DNA from: Hordeum vulgare subsp. vulgare
Taxonomy: Eukaryota > Streptophyta > Magnoliopsida > Poales > Poaceae
Direction of reading: 5' to 3'
Length of the DNA: 64,000 nt
Assembly: GCF_904849725.1 (NCBI RefSeq)
Contig: NC_058524.1
Location: 491,605,763 to 491,669,762, forward strand
Shown: positions 1 to 12,262 of the stretch, in pieces
How the letters are laid out: each line of letters starts with the position of its first letter
Numbering within the stretch: the first letter of the stretch is position 1
Notes under the pieces: generated by a model
Databases searched by the model: none
Told to the model about the DNA's origin: nothing
The model's input: the letters and a program-made list of their open reading frames with translations, nothing else
Position numbers and translations under genes: made by a program

Positions 1-919
1 CACGTAAAACATGCAACAACAATTAGAGGACGTCTAACTTGTTTTTGCAGGGTATGCTTGTGATGTGATATGGCCAACGATGTGATGTGATATGTTGGAT
101 GTATGAGATGATCATGTTGTAATAGTTAATATCGACTTGCACGTCGATGCTACGACAACCAACAGGATCCATATGGTTGTCTTTAAACTAACGTTTGTGT
201 TTGCAGATGCGTTTACTATATTGCTATGACGTAGCTTTAGTAGTAATAGCATAGCATGCACAACAACTTCGATGGTGGCACGATGATGGAGATCATGATT
301 ATGGCGATCATGGTGTGGCGCCGGTGACAAGAAAGATCATACCGGTGCTTTCGTGATGAAGATCAAGGAGCACCTGATGATGGCCATATCATGTCACTTA
401 TCAATTGCATGTGATGTTAATCCTTTTATGCACCTTATTTTTCTTAGAACGACGGTAGCATTATGAGTTGATCTCTCACTAAAATTTCAAGACGAAATTG
501 TGTTCTCCCCGACTGTGCACCGTTGCTACAGTTCGTCGTTTCGAGACACCACGTGATGATCGGGTGTGATAGACTCAACGTTCACATACAACGGGTGCAA
601 AACAGTTGCACACGCGGAACACTCGGGTTAAGCTTGACGAGCCTAGCATGTGCAGACATGGCCTCGGAACACATGATACCGAAAGGTCGATCATGAATCA
701 AATAGTTGATATGATTAGCATAGGGATGCTTACCACTGGAACTATCCTCAAGTCACGTGATGATCGGACTTAAGCTAGTGAAATTGGATCATGAACCACT
801 CAAATGACTAGAGAGATGTACTTTTTGAGTGGGAGTTTAGCAAGTAATTTGATTAGTTAAACTCTAATTATCTTGAACATAGTCTAAGTCCACTTTGAAA
901 ATAGTTGTGTTGTAGATCA
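1..919 (+). other. 5' untranslated leader of the first Copia element
   Basis: This stretch runs nearly base for base alongside 61821-62725 in the second Copia copy, between LTR and gag. No supported coding region is present. It contains a TTTTTGCAG acceptor-like site near 42-50 and another acceptor-like GTTGTAG just before the gag ATG at 920. Confidence 0.8.
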
Positions 920-1713
920 ATGGCTCACACGACAGTCACCCTGAATTTTAATACGTTCCTAGAGAAAGCTAAGTTGAAAGATGACGGAAGCAACTTTGTA
1001 GACTGGGCTCGTAATCTTATATTGCTCCTTCAAGCTGGGAAGAAGGATTATGTCCTTAATGGTGCGCTAGGAGATGAACCACCCACCGCGGCTGACCAAG
1101 ATGCTAAGAACACTTGGTTAGCATGCAAGGAGGACTACTCAGTAGTTCATTGTACATTCTTGTAGGGCTTAGAGCCGGGACTTCAACGTCGCTTTGAGCA
1201 TCATGGAGCATATGAGATGTTGCAGGAGTTGAAGTTTGTCTTTCAGAAGAACTCCCGGATCGAGAAGTATGGGACCTCCAATAAATTCTATGCTTGCAAG
1301 ATGGAGGAGAATTCGTCTATCATTGAACATGTGCTCAAAATGCCTGGGTACTCAAACCGTCTAGCTGAGCTGGGGATTGAACTCCCGCAAGAGGCTATCA
1401 CTGACATAATTCTTCAATCACTGCCACCAAGTTATAAGGGCTTTGTGTTGAACTATAACATGCAAGGGATGAACAAGTCACCCGACGAGTTATTCGCGAT
1501 GTTGAAAGTCACAGAGTCACAACTCCGTAAGGAGCATCAAGTGTTGATGGTGATAAGACCACTGGTTTCAAGAGAAACGGCAAAGGAAATAAGGGCAACT
1601 CGAAGAAGAGCGGCAAGCCTATTGCTAATCCGACGAAGAAACCCAAAGCTGGACCTAAGCCTGAAACGGAGTGCTATTATTGCAAGGGTATGGGTCATTG
1701 GAAGCGTAACTGC
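920..1713 (+). pseudogene. Copia gag, broken
   Basis: Gag would form the virus-like particle and bind element RNA. The start is the ATG at 920, matching the ATG at 62726 in the second copy. A TAG at 1163-1165 replaces a TAT codon of the second copy. A one-base deletion near 1553 shifts the frame before the zinc knuckle. The knuckle itself is readable in the new frame as CX2CX4HX4C, with cysteines at 1672, 1681 and 1711 and histidine at 1696. The lysine-rich stretch before the knuckle is scrambled by the frameshift. Non-functional as it stands. Confidence 0.85.
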
Positions 1714-4463
1714 CCTAAGTATCTGGCTGATAAGAAGGCGGCCAAGGAAAAATCAGGTATATTCAATATACATGTTATTGATGTGTACTTAACCAGCTCT
1801 CGTAGTAGTGCCTGGGTATTCGATACCGGTTCTATTGCTCATATTTGCAACTCGAACCAGGAATTGCGGAATAAGCGAAGGCTGGGAAAGGATGAAGTGA
1901 CGATGCGCGTGGGAAATGGTTCCCAGGTTGATGCAATCGTCGTCGGCACAGTTTCACTTTAGTTACCATCAGGATTAGTTATGAACCTAAATAAATGTTA
2001 GTTAGTGCCTGCGGTAAGCATGAACATTATATCTGGATCTTGTTTATTGCGAGACGGTTACTCGTTTAAGTCAGAGAATAATGGTTGTTCTATTTCTATG
2101 AGTAATATCTTTTATGGTCATGCACCCAATGTGAGAGGATTGTTCATATTGAATCTTGATAGTCGTAATACACATATACATAACATTGAGACCAAAAGAG
2201 TTAGAGTTAACAATGATCGCGCCATGTTTTTATGGCACTGCCTTTTAGGTCATATTGGTGTAAAGCGCAAGAATAAACTCCATACCGATGGACTTTTGGA
2301 GTCACTTGACACATGCGAACCATACCTCATGGGCAAGATGACTAAAACTCCGTTCTCTGGAATGATGGAGCATGCAAGTGACTTCTTGGAAATCATACGT
2401 ACCGATGTGTGCGGTCCGATGAGTGTGGAGGCACGCGGCGGATATCGTTATTTTCTCACCTTCACTGACGATTTGAGTAGATATGGTTATGTCTACTTGA
2501 TGAAGCACAAGTCTGAAACATTTGAAAAGTTCAAGCAATTTCAAAGTGAAGTCGAAAATCATCATAACAAGAAGATCAAGTTACTACGTTCTCATCGTGG
2601 GGGTGAATATCTGAGTTTCGAGTTTGGTGCTCACTTAAGACAATGTGGAATTGTTTCTCAGTTCACACCGCCTGGAACACCACAGCATAATGGTGAGTCC
2701 GAACGTCATAATAGTACTTTATTAGAGATGGTGCGATCTATGATGTCTCGTACCTATTTGCCGTTATCGTTTTGGGGTTATGAATTAGAAGCAGCTGCAT
2801 TCACTTTAAATAGGGCACCATCGAAATCCATTGATACGACACCATATCAGTTGTGGTATGGCAAAAGACCAAAGTTGTCGTTTCTTAAAGTTTGGGGATG
2901 TGATGGTTATGTTAAAAAGCTTTAGCCTCAAAAGCTGGAACCCAAAGCGGAAAAGTGCGTCTTCATAGGTTACCCAAAAGAGGCAGTTGGGTATGCCTTC
3001 TAACTAAAATCCGAGGGCAAAGTGTTTGTTGTTAAGAACAGAGCTTTTCTCGAGAAGGAGTTTCTCTCGAGAGAATTGAGTGGGAGGAAGATAGAACTTG
3101 ATGAGGTTGTCGAAACTCTCATCCCTCTGGATGGTGGCGTAGGGCAAGGGGAAACCCCTGTCATTGAGACGCCGGTTGAGGAGGAAGCTAATGATGATGA
3201 TCATGAAACTCCGGATCAAGTTTCTGTCGGACCTTGTAGGTCGACGAGACCGCGTACTACTCCAGAGTGGTACGGTAATCCCGTCTTATCAATTATGTCG
3301 TTGGACAACAACGAACCTGCGAATTATGAAGAAGCAATGGTGGGCCCGAATTCTAACAAATGGCTGGAGGCCATGAAGTCCGAGATAGGATCCATGTATG
3401 AAAACAAAGTGTGGACTTTGGAAGTACTACCTGAAGGCCGCAAGGCTATTCAGAACAGATGGATCTTTAAAAGGAAGACGGACACTGACGGTAATGTAAA
3501 CATTTATAAAGCTCGACATGCGGCAAAGGGTTTTTCACAACTTCAAGGAATTGACTACGATGAGACATTCTCACCCGTAGCAATGCTTAAGTCCGTCCGA
3601 ATCATGTTAGCAATAGATGCATTTTTCGATTATGAAATCTGGCAGATGGATGTCAAAACGGCGTTCCTTAACGGATTCCTTAAGGAAGAATTGTATATGA
3701 TGCAAACCAAAGGTTTTGTCGATCGTAAAAATGCTAATAAAGTGTGCAAGCTCCAGCGATCCATTTATGGACTGGTGCAAGCATCTCGGAGTTGGAATAA
3801 ACGATTTGATGAGGTGATCAAAGCATTCGGGTTATACAAGTGGTTGGAGAATCTTGTATTTACAAGAAAGTGTGTGGGAGCTCTGTGGCGTTTCTAATAT
3901 TATATGTGGATGACATATTGCTGATTGGAAACAACGTCGAGCTTTTGGAGAGCATAAAAGGTTACTTGAATAAAAGTTTCTCTATGAAGGACCAAGGAGA
4001 AGCTGCTTACATTCTAGGCATGAAGTTCTATAGGGATAGATTGAAACGCCTGATAGGACTTTCACAAAGCACATACCTTGATAAAGTTTTGAAGAAGTTC
4101 AAAATGGATCAGTCCAAGAAAGGGTTCTTGCCAGTATTACAAGGTATAAAATTGAGTAAGACTCAGTGCCCAGCAACTGAGGAAGATAGAAAGACAATGA
4201 GTTCCGTCCCCTACACTTCAGCCGTAGGTTCTATCATGTATGCAATGTTGTGCACTAGACCGGACGTTAGCCTGGCCATAAGTATGGTAGAGAGGTTCCA
4301 GAGTAATCCAGGAGTGGATCACTGGACGGCGGTCAAGAATATCCTGAAGTACCTGAAAAGGACTAAGGAGATGTTTCTCGTATATGGAGGTGATAAAGAG
4401 CTCGCCATAAAGGGTTACGTTGATGCAAGCTTTGACACAGATCCAGACGACTCTAAGTCGTAG
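1714..4463 (+). pseudogene. Copia pol: protease, integrase, reverse transcriptase, start of RNase H, broken
   Basis: Domains in order: aspartic protease with an FDTGS motif near 1820; GAG-pre-integrase region with HCLLGHIG near 2240; integrase core with RTDVCGP near 2399, FTDD near 2462 and NGESERHNS near 2690; reverse transcriptase from about 3350 with YVDD at 3903-3914; start of RNase H (VDASFDTD) near 4420. In-frame stops lie at 1960, about 1999, 2923 and 3001, and a frameshift near 3840 falls just before YVDD. The final stop at 4461 is TAG where the family normally reads SQTGY. Eight bases later the Tat element is inserted. Protease, integrase, RT order is diagnostic of Copia. Confidence 0.85.
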
Positions 4464-4471
4464 ACCGGATA

Positions 4472-4982
4472 TGTTGTGGTTTTGTCACGGCGGATGTCCT
4501 CGTGAAAGGACTTAGTGTTGGAGCCATCGCACCTTGGTGGCAACTCAAAGGGGTTGAACGGGAGCGAGACAGAGCATTACCCAGGTTCGGCCCCTCGTGA
4601 GGAGGTAAAAGCCTACGTCCTGCTTTGTGTTGTATTGATGGTGTTTCGTTACAAGGAGGGCGTAATTCGCCTAACCTAGCACTCGATGATTTCTACCCTG
4701 CCCTCTTCCTCCCTGGGACTCGTCTTTATATACAGGTCGAGTCCTAAGGGTTTACAAGGGACCTTTCCTTTACACAAATCGTGACTCTTCCGATCTGTAA
4801 ATCGCCATCTCTCCAAGACTTGGAGACCTTCTCTACTATGAACTCCTAACTGTCATGGTTTTGAACCGCCATACGACTTCCGGCCTTACTGGGCCAAGGC
4901 CAAAATCACTTGGAGATGAGTTGCCAGCTTTGGTGACCCGGCCCAACTAGGGTGGGTTACTCAACGGATAATATCCCCAACA
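4472..4982 (-). repeat. 3' LTR of the Tat element (element sense is - strand)
   Basis: Matches 17417-17928 over its whole length. Ends are TG...CA. A TATA-like TTTATATACA at 4725-4734 corresponds to the promoter box of the other LTR. Confidence 0.9.
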
Positions 4983-5268
4983 TTAGGCCCCAAATTGACT
5001 TGAATTTCTTTCACGCCAATATCCTCACTCAGTTAGGGGCGATTCATCTTCACCCTTCTTGCGCACCATACACTTAAACCGCCATCCGTTGCGGAAAAAC
5101 TCAAGTTACAAATCACCTCTTGTTGGCGCCTTTTCTTATCCCTTGAATCTCGAAAGGCGCCAACGGATCCTTCGGTATCGTTATCCCAAAAATTTCGGGG
5201 TGCCATCATGGGGAATCTTTATCTTTTGGCTGTTCCCGCTCGTGGCGCCTCGATCCTATCGCCCGACC
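4983..5268 (-). other. Tat element: purine tract and spacer beside the 3' LTR
   Basis: Read on the - strand, AATTTGGGGCCTAA abuts the LTR at 4983-4996. It is a plausible though impure polypurine tract for plus-strand priming. The rest is spacer upstream of the antisense promoter; no gene seen. Confidence 0.55.
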
Positions 5269-5279
5269 TTATAAATAGG
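5269..5279 (+). promoter_or_regulatory. TATA box of the antisense gene of the Tat element
   Basis: TTATAAATAGG is a near-perfect plant TATA box on the + strand, opposite to gag-pol. It lies about 290 bp inside the element from the 3' LTR and upstream of a multi-exon frame on the same strand. A start of transcription about 30 bp downstream, in the CA-rich stretch after 5295, is expected. Confidence 0.6.
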
Positions 5280-5299
5280 CGAGAGGAAGGGACAGGGCA

Positions 5300-6155
5300 C
5301 ATTTCACCTACCCATCTTGTCGCCCTTCTCTTCCACGCCGTCGCACCGAAAGCCTTATCGCCACCCGAGAGCTCCGCCGCCACCCGAAGACTTCAACATC
5401 GTCTGAAAGCTTCGACGCCACCCGAAAACTTCGTCGCCGCCGAACACCTCATCGTGGCCGAGCATTTCGTAGCTATCGAACGCCTCGCCGCCGTCGAGCA
5501 CCTTGTCGCCGTCGAGCAACTCGTCGCCCCCCGAGATCTTCGCGACCGTCCGAGATCTTCGCCGTCGTCCGTGCAACGCTCGCGGCGAACCCCTCTTCGG
5601 ACGCCTCCAGCCCTATCCACCAGGTCAGCATCCCGCCATTGAAGGAAAATCCAAGTTTCTCGAGGTTCATGCCTACTGTGTTCTTGGAACATCCTGAACG
5701 GCTTGTAATTCCCGATTAGTTGGCGGTGATGATAGTGAGCACAGCAATGTTTTCCATACTTTTAGTTGTTCGACCTTGATTTGCATACTTAGAAAAGATT
5801 TCACCAGATCAACAGTACTGTTCCCACCTTAGTCACAGGCCGTTTTATCCAGACCTTTTTCGCATTCATTTCTGTCTGTCCAGTAGATCCATAATTTATC
5901 GTTTGTCGAGTGAAATCCGTTTATAACCTCATACTTCACCACCTTGGCAAATACTACTGAAGCTCTGAAGCACTTCTCCTTTAAGTAGTAAGAGTTTCAT
6001 AAGTCGCCCTGGCAGCCTGACGCGGACCTTTATCAGCGGGTGAAAATATTCCCTCAACCATCAGGAAAATTGTTTGGCGAGTCAAATGAACTTGTTTCAC
6101 CATTTTTAGTAGATGCTTGGCGTGTTGATTTACCCGTAATTTTATCCCTTTGTAG
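5300..6155 (+). other. Probable 5' untranslated exon and first intron of the antisense gene
   Basis: The stretch 5335-5610 is GC-rich and built from degenerate GCCGCC/CGAGCACCTCGTCGCC repeats. Frames through it on both strands look compositional rather than coding. A donor-like CAG|GTCAGC near 5620 and an acceptor-like CCCTTTGTAG ending at 6155 would bring the leader next to the ATG at 6157. The splice assignment is inferred. Confidence 0.4.
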
Positions 6156-6156
6156 C

Positions 6157-9100
6157 ATGGGCACTGTTTTCAAAAGTGATTGGCTCCCAACCAAGGTCGA
6201 TGATGCTATCCTTAACGACTATGTAAAAATGGGGAATCTGGACCCTCAAGAGGTTATCGGTTGGCGTACCGGGTTAGGAGAGAAAATCCCTAACCCGAAG
6301 GAAGGGGAGATAGTTGTTTTTGTTGAACACCTTGAAAGGGCTTTAAGCCGCCCGGATCGAAATTCCTCAGAGATGCCATGACCTTTATGAATGTCCGCCT
6401 CCAGGATTTAGGGCACAAATCGATTAGCAATCTATGTCAGTTCCAAGTGTTTTGTGAGGCTTACTTGCGGATGGAACCCTCAGTTCCTTTATTCTGGTAC
6501 TTCTTCCATTTGAATCGCCAAATAGAATTTCACAATGGCCCTAGCTTGGATCTTGGAGGTGTCAATATTCAACGCCGTAGGGATAGTTCATTCCCGTGAC
6601 TCGCCATGCCAAGCCATCCCAAAGACCGGGGCGAGTCTTGGTTTTACTTCCGGGAGACTTCGCCTGAGGGCGAGAACAAGCTTCTCGGTTATAGGGAAGA
6701 TCGCCTTCCAACAAATTTCAAACTCCCAGACAAGCTCACCGAAGAAGAGGAGTCAAACTTTATCCCAGTACTGTCCGAGTTAAGATCTCTGACAAACAAC
6801 GGCCTTAATGGGGTTGACTTGATCCGCTGTTGGGTTGAATGGCGTATACTCCCCTTAAGTCGCCGGGACGGATTAATGTGTGATTTTGACGGCACCCTAG
6901 ATCACCCACAGTGCTACTTCCACACGACTCTGACAGAAAGTGATATTGTAACCATCATCAAGAAGTTGACCAGCGAACCCGCGGCAAAATGCGGCCAAAT
7001 AAGTCTTAAGCCGTTCTGCAAGATCAACCTGGCACCAAAGGTAATAACTTAACTCGCCTCTTGTTTTTATTCCTTTCGTCTTACTTGAACTATGATCTCT
7101 TATAAAATATGCCATTTCAGAAAGGTGATAAATTCTGGTCCAAGAGGCCAAAAAATATGGCCATGAAGCAAGCTAGGCCGCCTCCAAAGAAGAAGTCCAA
7201 GGGCAAGGGCAAAGCCGCCGTCACAGAGCCATCTGAAACCGATGAATCCCAAGTCGGTGACGTACTTTCAGCGGTAAAAAATCCATCCTCTTTAACTCAC
7301 CATCCATTACTGATAGTTTTGTGTTTACACCTCTGTATCTCTTGTGTAGAATGAGGACAATGAAAGCCAAGAAGACTCCATAGAGGTAATTTCTGTTTCC
7401 TCCGACTCATCTTCTCCTCCACCTAAGCCGGCAAGGCGAATTTGTGGGAAAGTTCCCTTCTCACACCCAAATGCTTGTTTGGATCCAAATTTCCTTTTTA
7501 AGAAAGCGCACCATACTTCAAATCAGAAAACTCGGAGTCATTCTAGAGACTTGGTGTCCGGGTTACCAACAAGAACCAAGAAAAGGAAAAATGAGGTATC
7601 TGTTAATAACGCTTCTTCATGTCCTTTTGGATCGCGTTTGTAACTCGCTCATATCTTTGAAGTATTTATTTTTGCAGAGTTATCCTCCCACATCCGGCAA
7701 CTCAGTGATGTCGGCACTTCCACTGATGATCCGTGTCCCTGGGTAAGCCTTTGACAACATTTACCTTTTGTTCTGATGGTGGTAATATCTATTCCTTTAA
7801 ACGCACCCCCTTCTCCTGTTAGGGCTCATGCGAAGAAAAGGAAAACTGGCGGGTCAACTCCCATTACAGCTTCGGAGCCTATTGAAAAATCGGTGCCGAT
7901 CCAGGATAACCCGGACCAAGACAAACCTGAAGATCAAGTGGATCTCCCCAGCTCGCCCAAGGAAACCATGGAAGCGCCTAACCCGCAAAGTCCATTGAAA
8001 ACAGCAGAAGACCCAGACGCTGTAGTTATCACTGGTACTCGCTTCTCTAAGCCGGCCAAGCAGTTTTATCGAACCATGTATCATCATTAGCTCAACCTAT
8101 TTTTGAGCATGAACTTTCCAAGGCTAAGCTCTCCCAGTATGAGAATCTTGAATTCAAAGAACTTTTCTCTGGTTTTGCAAGTCGCTTGGAGGCGAGTTAT
8201 GAGATGGAAAAAAGTCTGCTTCGATTGTTGAAGAACAAACATCAGGTACGTCTTATTGCACACTGTATTATCCTCATTAACCCCCAAGGGATGGGTCATC
8301 AGTAAAAAGATGAACCGGGTCTTGATAGTAAAAATGAATCTGTCGACCTGTAACCCCAAGGGCCGGGTCATTTGTAAAAAGATGAACCGGGTCTTGATAC
8401 TTGTAGAAAAAAACTTTCGACCTGTAACCCCAAGGGCCGGGTCATCTGTAAAAAGATGAGCCGGGTCTTGATAATTAAAAAAAAACTTTCGACCTTTAAC
8501 CCCCAAGGGCCGGGTCATCTGTAAAAAGATGAACCTGGTCTTGATAATTGAAGAAAAAAACTTTCGACCTGTAACCCCCAAGGGCCGGGTCATCTGTAAA
8601 AAGATGAGTCGGATCTTGATAATTGAAGAAAAAACTTTCGACCTGTAACCCCCAAGGGCCGGGTCATCTGTAAAAAGATGAACCGGGTCTTGATAATTGA
8701 AGAAAAAACATTCGACCTATAACCCCCAAGGGCCGGGTCATTTATAAAAAGATGACCCGGGTCTTGATACTACATAATTTTGTCTAAAAATTTATACATT
8801 AGCCCCCAAGTGTCAGGGATGTTGCTTGCAATAATTCTAAGACATTCCCCTTGACTATATATTTCGACAGGAATTACTTACCCAAACTGAATCAGCATTT
8901 GGCGACTTGAAGAAAAATTTAACCGATCAGCAGGATGCCCGGGCAAAATCAGAAGAGAAGTGTCAACTCATCTTATCTGAGATGGAGAAGCTAAAAGACG
9001 ACTTAAAAAAGGCTCAAGCTGATCAAGATGCCTTAATAAAGCGAGCAGAAAAAGCTGAAGCCAAATTGGACATTGTGCAGCAAGAGTTGGCCGGCTTAAA

Positions 9101-9846
9101 GCGACATATCTCCAACATGGCGCAAGCTGTCTTTGGTAAAAACCAATCCTCAACCTTGCACTTTCTAAATAAATAGCTTGTAGAAACCGCTGACCATCAT
9201 TACCTCTTACACAGGTCCGAGAGCCGCCAATCTTCAGGATGATTGTGTCCTAATGCTGAAGGCGATTTATACATTGACGGAGCAACTGTATACCGGAAGT
9301 GTGCTGACCGTGAAAGCAGTGATGGGTGCCAAGGAACCCATAACATCAATAAAGAAGATGCTTGGCTGCTTATCTACTCTTCCTCCTCAAATTGGCGAGC
9401 TAACTGGGTCTGCCGCCCGGAAAGGAGCACTGACTACGCTAAGTCGGTGTTTGGCGTATGCTCCAGAAATAAACCCAGAAGAAGTAGCGGCGGGCTTTCC
9501 CCAGCTCAAGGATGACGGGTCAGAATTTGCTGAAGAAGTCTACCAGCATGTTGTCAAAGAATCCCGTTTGGTGGCGACTCAGCTTGCCGCAAGCTTGGAT
9601 TTATCAAAATACCAAGCCGCCCATGACAACAAGAACAGGAAAGTTAACCCGCCAACCTTTGTAACGACCAGCTTAACTCCGCATCGACCCAAGAATCCTT
9701 TTGACATGGAGGTGGATCTATCATCAGTGCTGAACGATGAAGATGAGTTTGCCACGTTATCCAAGTGTAACTGGGTACTGGGCGACTTGCAAATTGAAGT
9801 CGGCCAGAGCTCGCAGCAGGCTGATCCGAGAACATCAGCAGAATAA
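6157..9846 (+). pseudogene. Antisense multi-exon gene of the Tat element (plant 'putative gypsy-type transposon' / Transposase_28-like protein), decayed
   Basis: The N-terminal part (6157-7040) resembles the plant Transposase_28-like domain that accompanies Tat elements (motifs SDWLP, GEIVVF, LFWYFFHL). Its function is unknown. Exons join in frame across GT...AG introns: 7041-7120, 7274-7349, 7596-7677, 7743-7822, 8246-8870 and 9136-9214. The middle is acidic and serine-rich, with a basic KKRK patch. Exon 8871-9135 predicts a charged coiled coil. The last exon ends at the TAA 9844-9846. Damage: a frameshift near 6350, TGA at 6597-6599 where CGA (Arg) is likely, and a frameshift near 8060. The gene runs tail to tail with gag-pol. 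The family link is from memory; the exon structure is read directly. Confidence 0.75.
8281..8770 (+). repeat. Seven-copy minisatellite inside an intron of the antisense gene
   Basis: Units of 72-75 bp start at about 8282, 8354, 8428, 8501, 8576, 8650 and 8724. Each begins CCCCAAGGGCCGGGTCAT and holds the short inverted repeat TCATCT-gtaaaa-AGATGA. The array fills most of the 8246-8870 intron. Copies differ at a few positions and by poly-A length. Confidence 0.92.
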
Positions 9847-9847
9847 A
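9842..9847 (+). terminator. Poly(A) signal overlapping the antisense gene stop codon
   Basis: AATAAA overlaps the TAA stop at 9844-9846, and AT-rich TGTAATAATT follows 30 bp later. The position is plausible for 3' end formation of the + strand transcript. Confidence 0.45.
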
Positions 9848-10936
9848 ACTTCATAGATTTGTCCATAAGAGCCATGTAATAATTCTTTTTAGAGATCAAA
9901 CGGCTTCTATGACATCTTGAAAAATCCTTATGTCGCCCTTAAGGCACTTTAAAATGCTTGACCCGCCATGTGAGGCGTTTTTATGATGCTTGACCCGCCA
10001 TGGCTAGAATGATTTTGATCATCAACCTGTTAGTCTTGAAAACATATATAAACCATCTCGGTGAGTAATGGATGATAATAAATAATAATCGGCCCAAGAT
10101 ATTTGAGGCGAGTCAGAAAAAAGTCTGAAAGACCTTGTGGCAGTGCCAGGAAGGTAAAAATAGCAATTTCGTCGGCTCATTAGGTTGTGAGAGGATAGGA
10201 CGAGTTAAATAAACTCAAGTGCTACCCGGGGGAGACTTTTGTATCAAAAGCTCAAGTATTTAGATCGGCTAATTAGGCACGAGTCAAGCTTCAGTGAAGC
10301 GGGTTCAATGAACCAATGGTTTCTCTATTTTCCATGTGAGGCGCTAGCCGGTACCAGACATGTTTTAACCATGGCGAGTTCAGGGTTCATGAGTGGAATA
10401 ACTCGCCAAGAGTTCACGGGTCCATATGGCGATTCGACCAACACAAAGTCCAGTATAACCATTTGTAATGCGGTAATTTTTCGCACGCCAAATGGGTAGT
10501 AAGGCTGATCTCAGTGAGAGGAAGCCCCCAAGTGACCTATGATTAAGGGAAAGACCGTCATAGGATTGTAGAAGCGTATACGCTATTACCACAAAACGAC
10601 TTCAGAACAAATTGCCCTCAAGTAAGACGGCCTAATCCACAGAATCATATAAGGCGCCTATGTTTGAATCGCGCGCCTGTGGCGACTTCGATCATCTTTA
10701 GCTTATCGATACCCAGTTTTGTAATAAGCGCATCGTGGCGACTTAAGCTCTTTGGTATGGATAGCGTCCATGCTTGGGCGACTTGTTGATGAAAAAATAA
10801 AGATCCATACCTTTCAATAAGATGAATTAGCAGGAAAGCCCCCAAGCCGGGAGGTTTAATTTTATTGATTTATAAGAAATGAAAAACTTACAAAACGTAG
10901 AGCTAATAGCTCAAGTGTAATAAGGCCGCAAGTGGG
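9848..10936. other. Non-coding spacer between the converging antisense gene and pol
   Basis: No supported frame on either strand. It holds many GCGACTT and GACCCGCC words and copies of AAGCCCCCAAG (near 10522 and 10835) that recur elsewhere in this element. Both transcripts of the Tat element would terminate here. Confidence 0.6.
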
Positions 10937-12240
10937 CTATGTTCCAGGGACGAGTTGACTCAGCCTCCATGGTTGGCCGATCAGGTCGTAGATCCACAGG
11001 TAGTAGGACCCGTTGCGAAGGTTTTTGCTCACGACGAACGGTCCTTCCAATGGAGGTGATAACTTATGCATGCCAGTACGATCTTGTATCAGTTGAAGCA
11101 CTAAGTCCCCCTCCCAAAAAGTTCGGCTCTTGACCCGACGGCTGTGATAATGCCGTAAGTCCTGCTGATAAATGGTCGATCGGGCTGCAGCCAAATCACG
11201 TGCTTCCTCCAAGAAGTCCAAAGAGTCTTGACGCACTAGCTCGTTGTCCTGTTCCACATAAGCGGCAGGTCTGGGCGAGTCATGCCTAATGTTAGTGGGA
11301 AGAACGGCTTCTCCTCCATAGGCCAGAAAGAAGGGAGTAAAACCCGTAGAACGGTTCGGGGTGGTCCGGATGCTCCATAATACTGAAGGCAACTCCTCAA
11401 CCCAACACCCTGGGGTACGTTCCAAGGGAACCATGAGTCGGGGTTTGATTCCTCGCAAAACTTCCTGATTCGCCCGCTCCGTCTGTCCATTAGATTGCGG
11501 GTGAGCTACCGCAGAAACATCAAGCCGGATGTCCTCACGATGGCAAAACTCCTACATCGCTCCTTGAGACAGATTAGTGCCATTATCAGTAATGATGCTG
11601 TGTGGATATCCGAACCGGATGATCAATTTTTTCAAGAATTTGACTGCCGTCTCCGCATCGCAAGCTCCAACAGGTTCTGCTTCAACCCACTTGGTGAACT
11701 TATCAACCACCACCAGCAAATGAGTTTCTTGTTGGACGACATCTTAAAGGGGCCAACCATGTTTAACCCCAGACCGCGAAAGGCCAAGTGATGGGTATCA
11801 TCCTTAGTTCTTGAGCCGGCACATGGGCGTGGCGCCCGTAACGCTGGCATCCATCACATCGACGAACTATATCCTCTGCATCTGCATGGGCCGTCAACCA
11901 GAAGAAGCCATGACGGAACGCTTTTGAAACCAAGGAACGTGACCCGGCGTGATGCCCACAATCTACGGAATGAATGTCATTTTGAATTATGCACCCTTCT
12001 TCAGAGGAAACACATCTTTGGAAAACCCCGGAAGTGCTTCGTTTATATAATTCGCCATTGATGATCACCATGGATTTGCTTCGCCGAACGATTTGGCGAG
12101 CCAACACTTCATCCGTAGGTAACTCACCTCGGGCAAGATAGGCCAGATACGGAAGAACCCAATCCGGCGTAACATGGAGAGCCGCCACGAACTGGGACTC
12201 AGGATCTGGTATTGCCAACTCCTCCTCCGAGGGCAACCTT
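10937..12240 (-). pseudogene. Tat element integrase, broken
   Basis: The N-terminal HHCC zinc domain is visible near 11840-12000 (ends CDGCQRYG). The core follows, with a GQTERANQ motif carrying the last catalytic glutamate near 11470-11500. A C-terminal region (SRRVKSRTFWEGDLVL) ends at about 10937. At least two frame changes separate the parts. Integrase would insert the cDNA into the genome. No chromodomain is seen, as expected for Tat. Confidence 0.8.
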
Positions 12241-12262
12241 ACGGAAGGATTATGCAGAGTAT

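Noticed and set aside
5208..5697. Frames on both strands in an Ala/Arg/Val-rich stretch
   Set aside because: Compositional, from degenerate GCC/CGAGCACC repeats in the antisense gene leader; no recognisable domain.
8087..8593. 168-codon - strand frame with repeated MTRPLG-type segments
   Set aside because: It is the reverse reading of the intronic minisatellite; the repeat makes the protein repeat.
8281..8770. Regularly spaced repeats resembling a CRISPR array
   Set aside because: Units are contiguous 72-75-bp repeats without unique spacers, in a plant retrotransposon intron.
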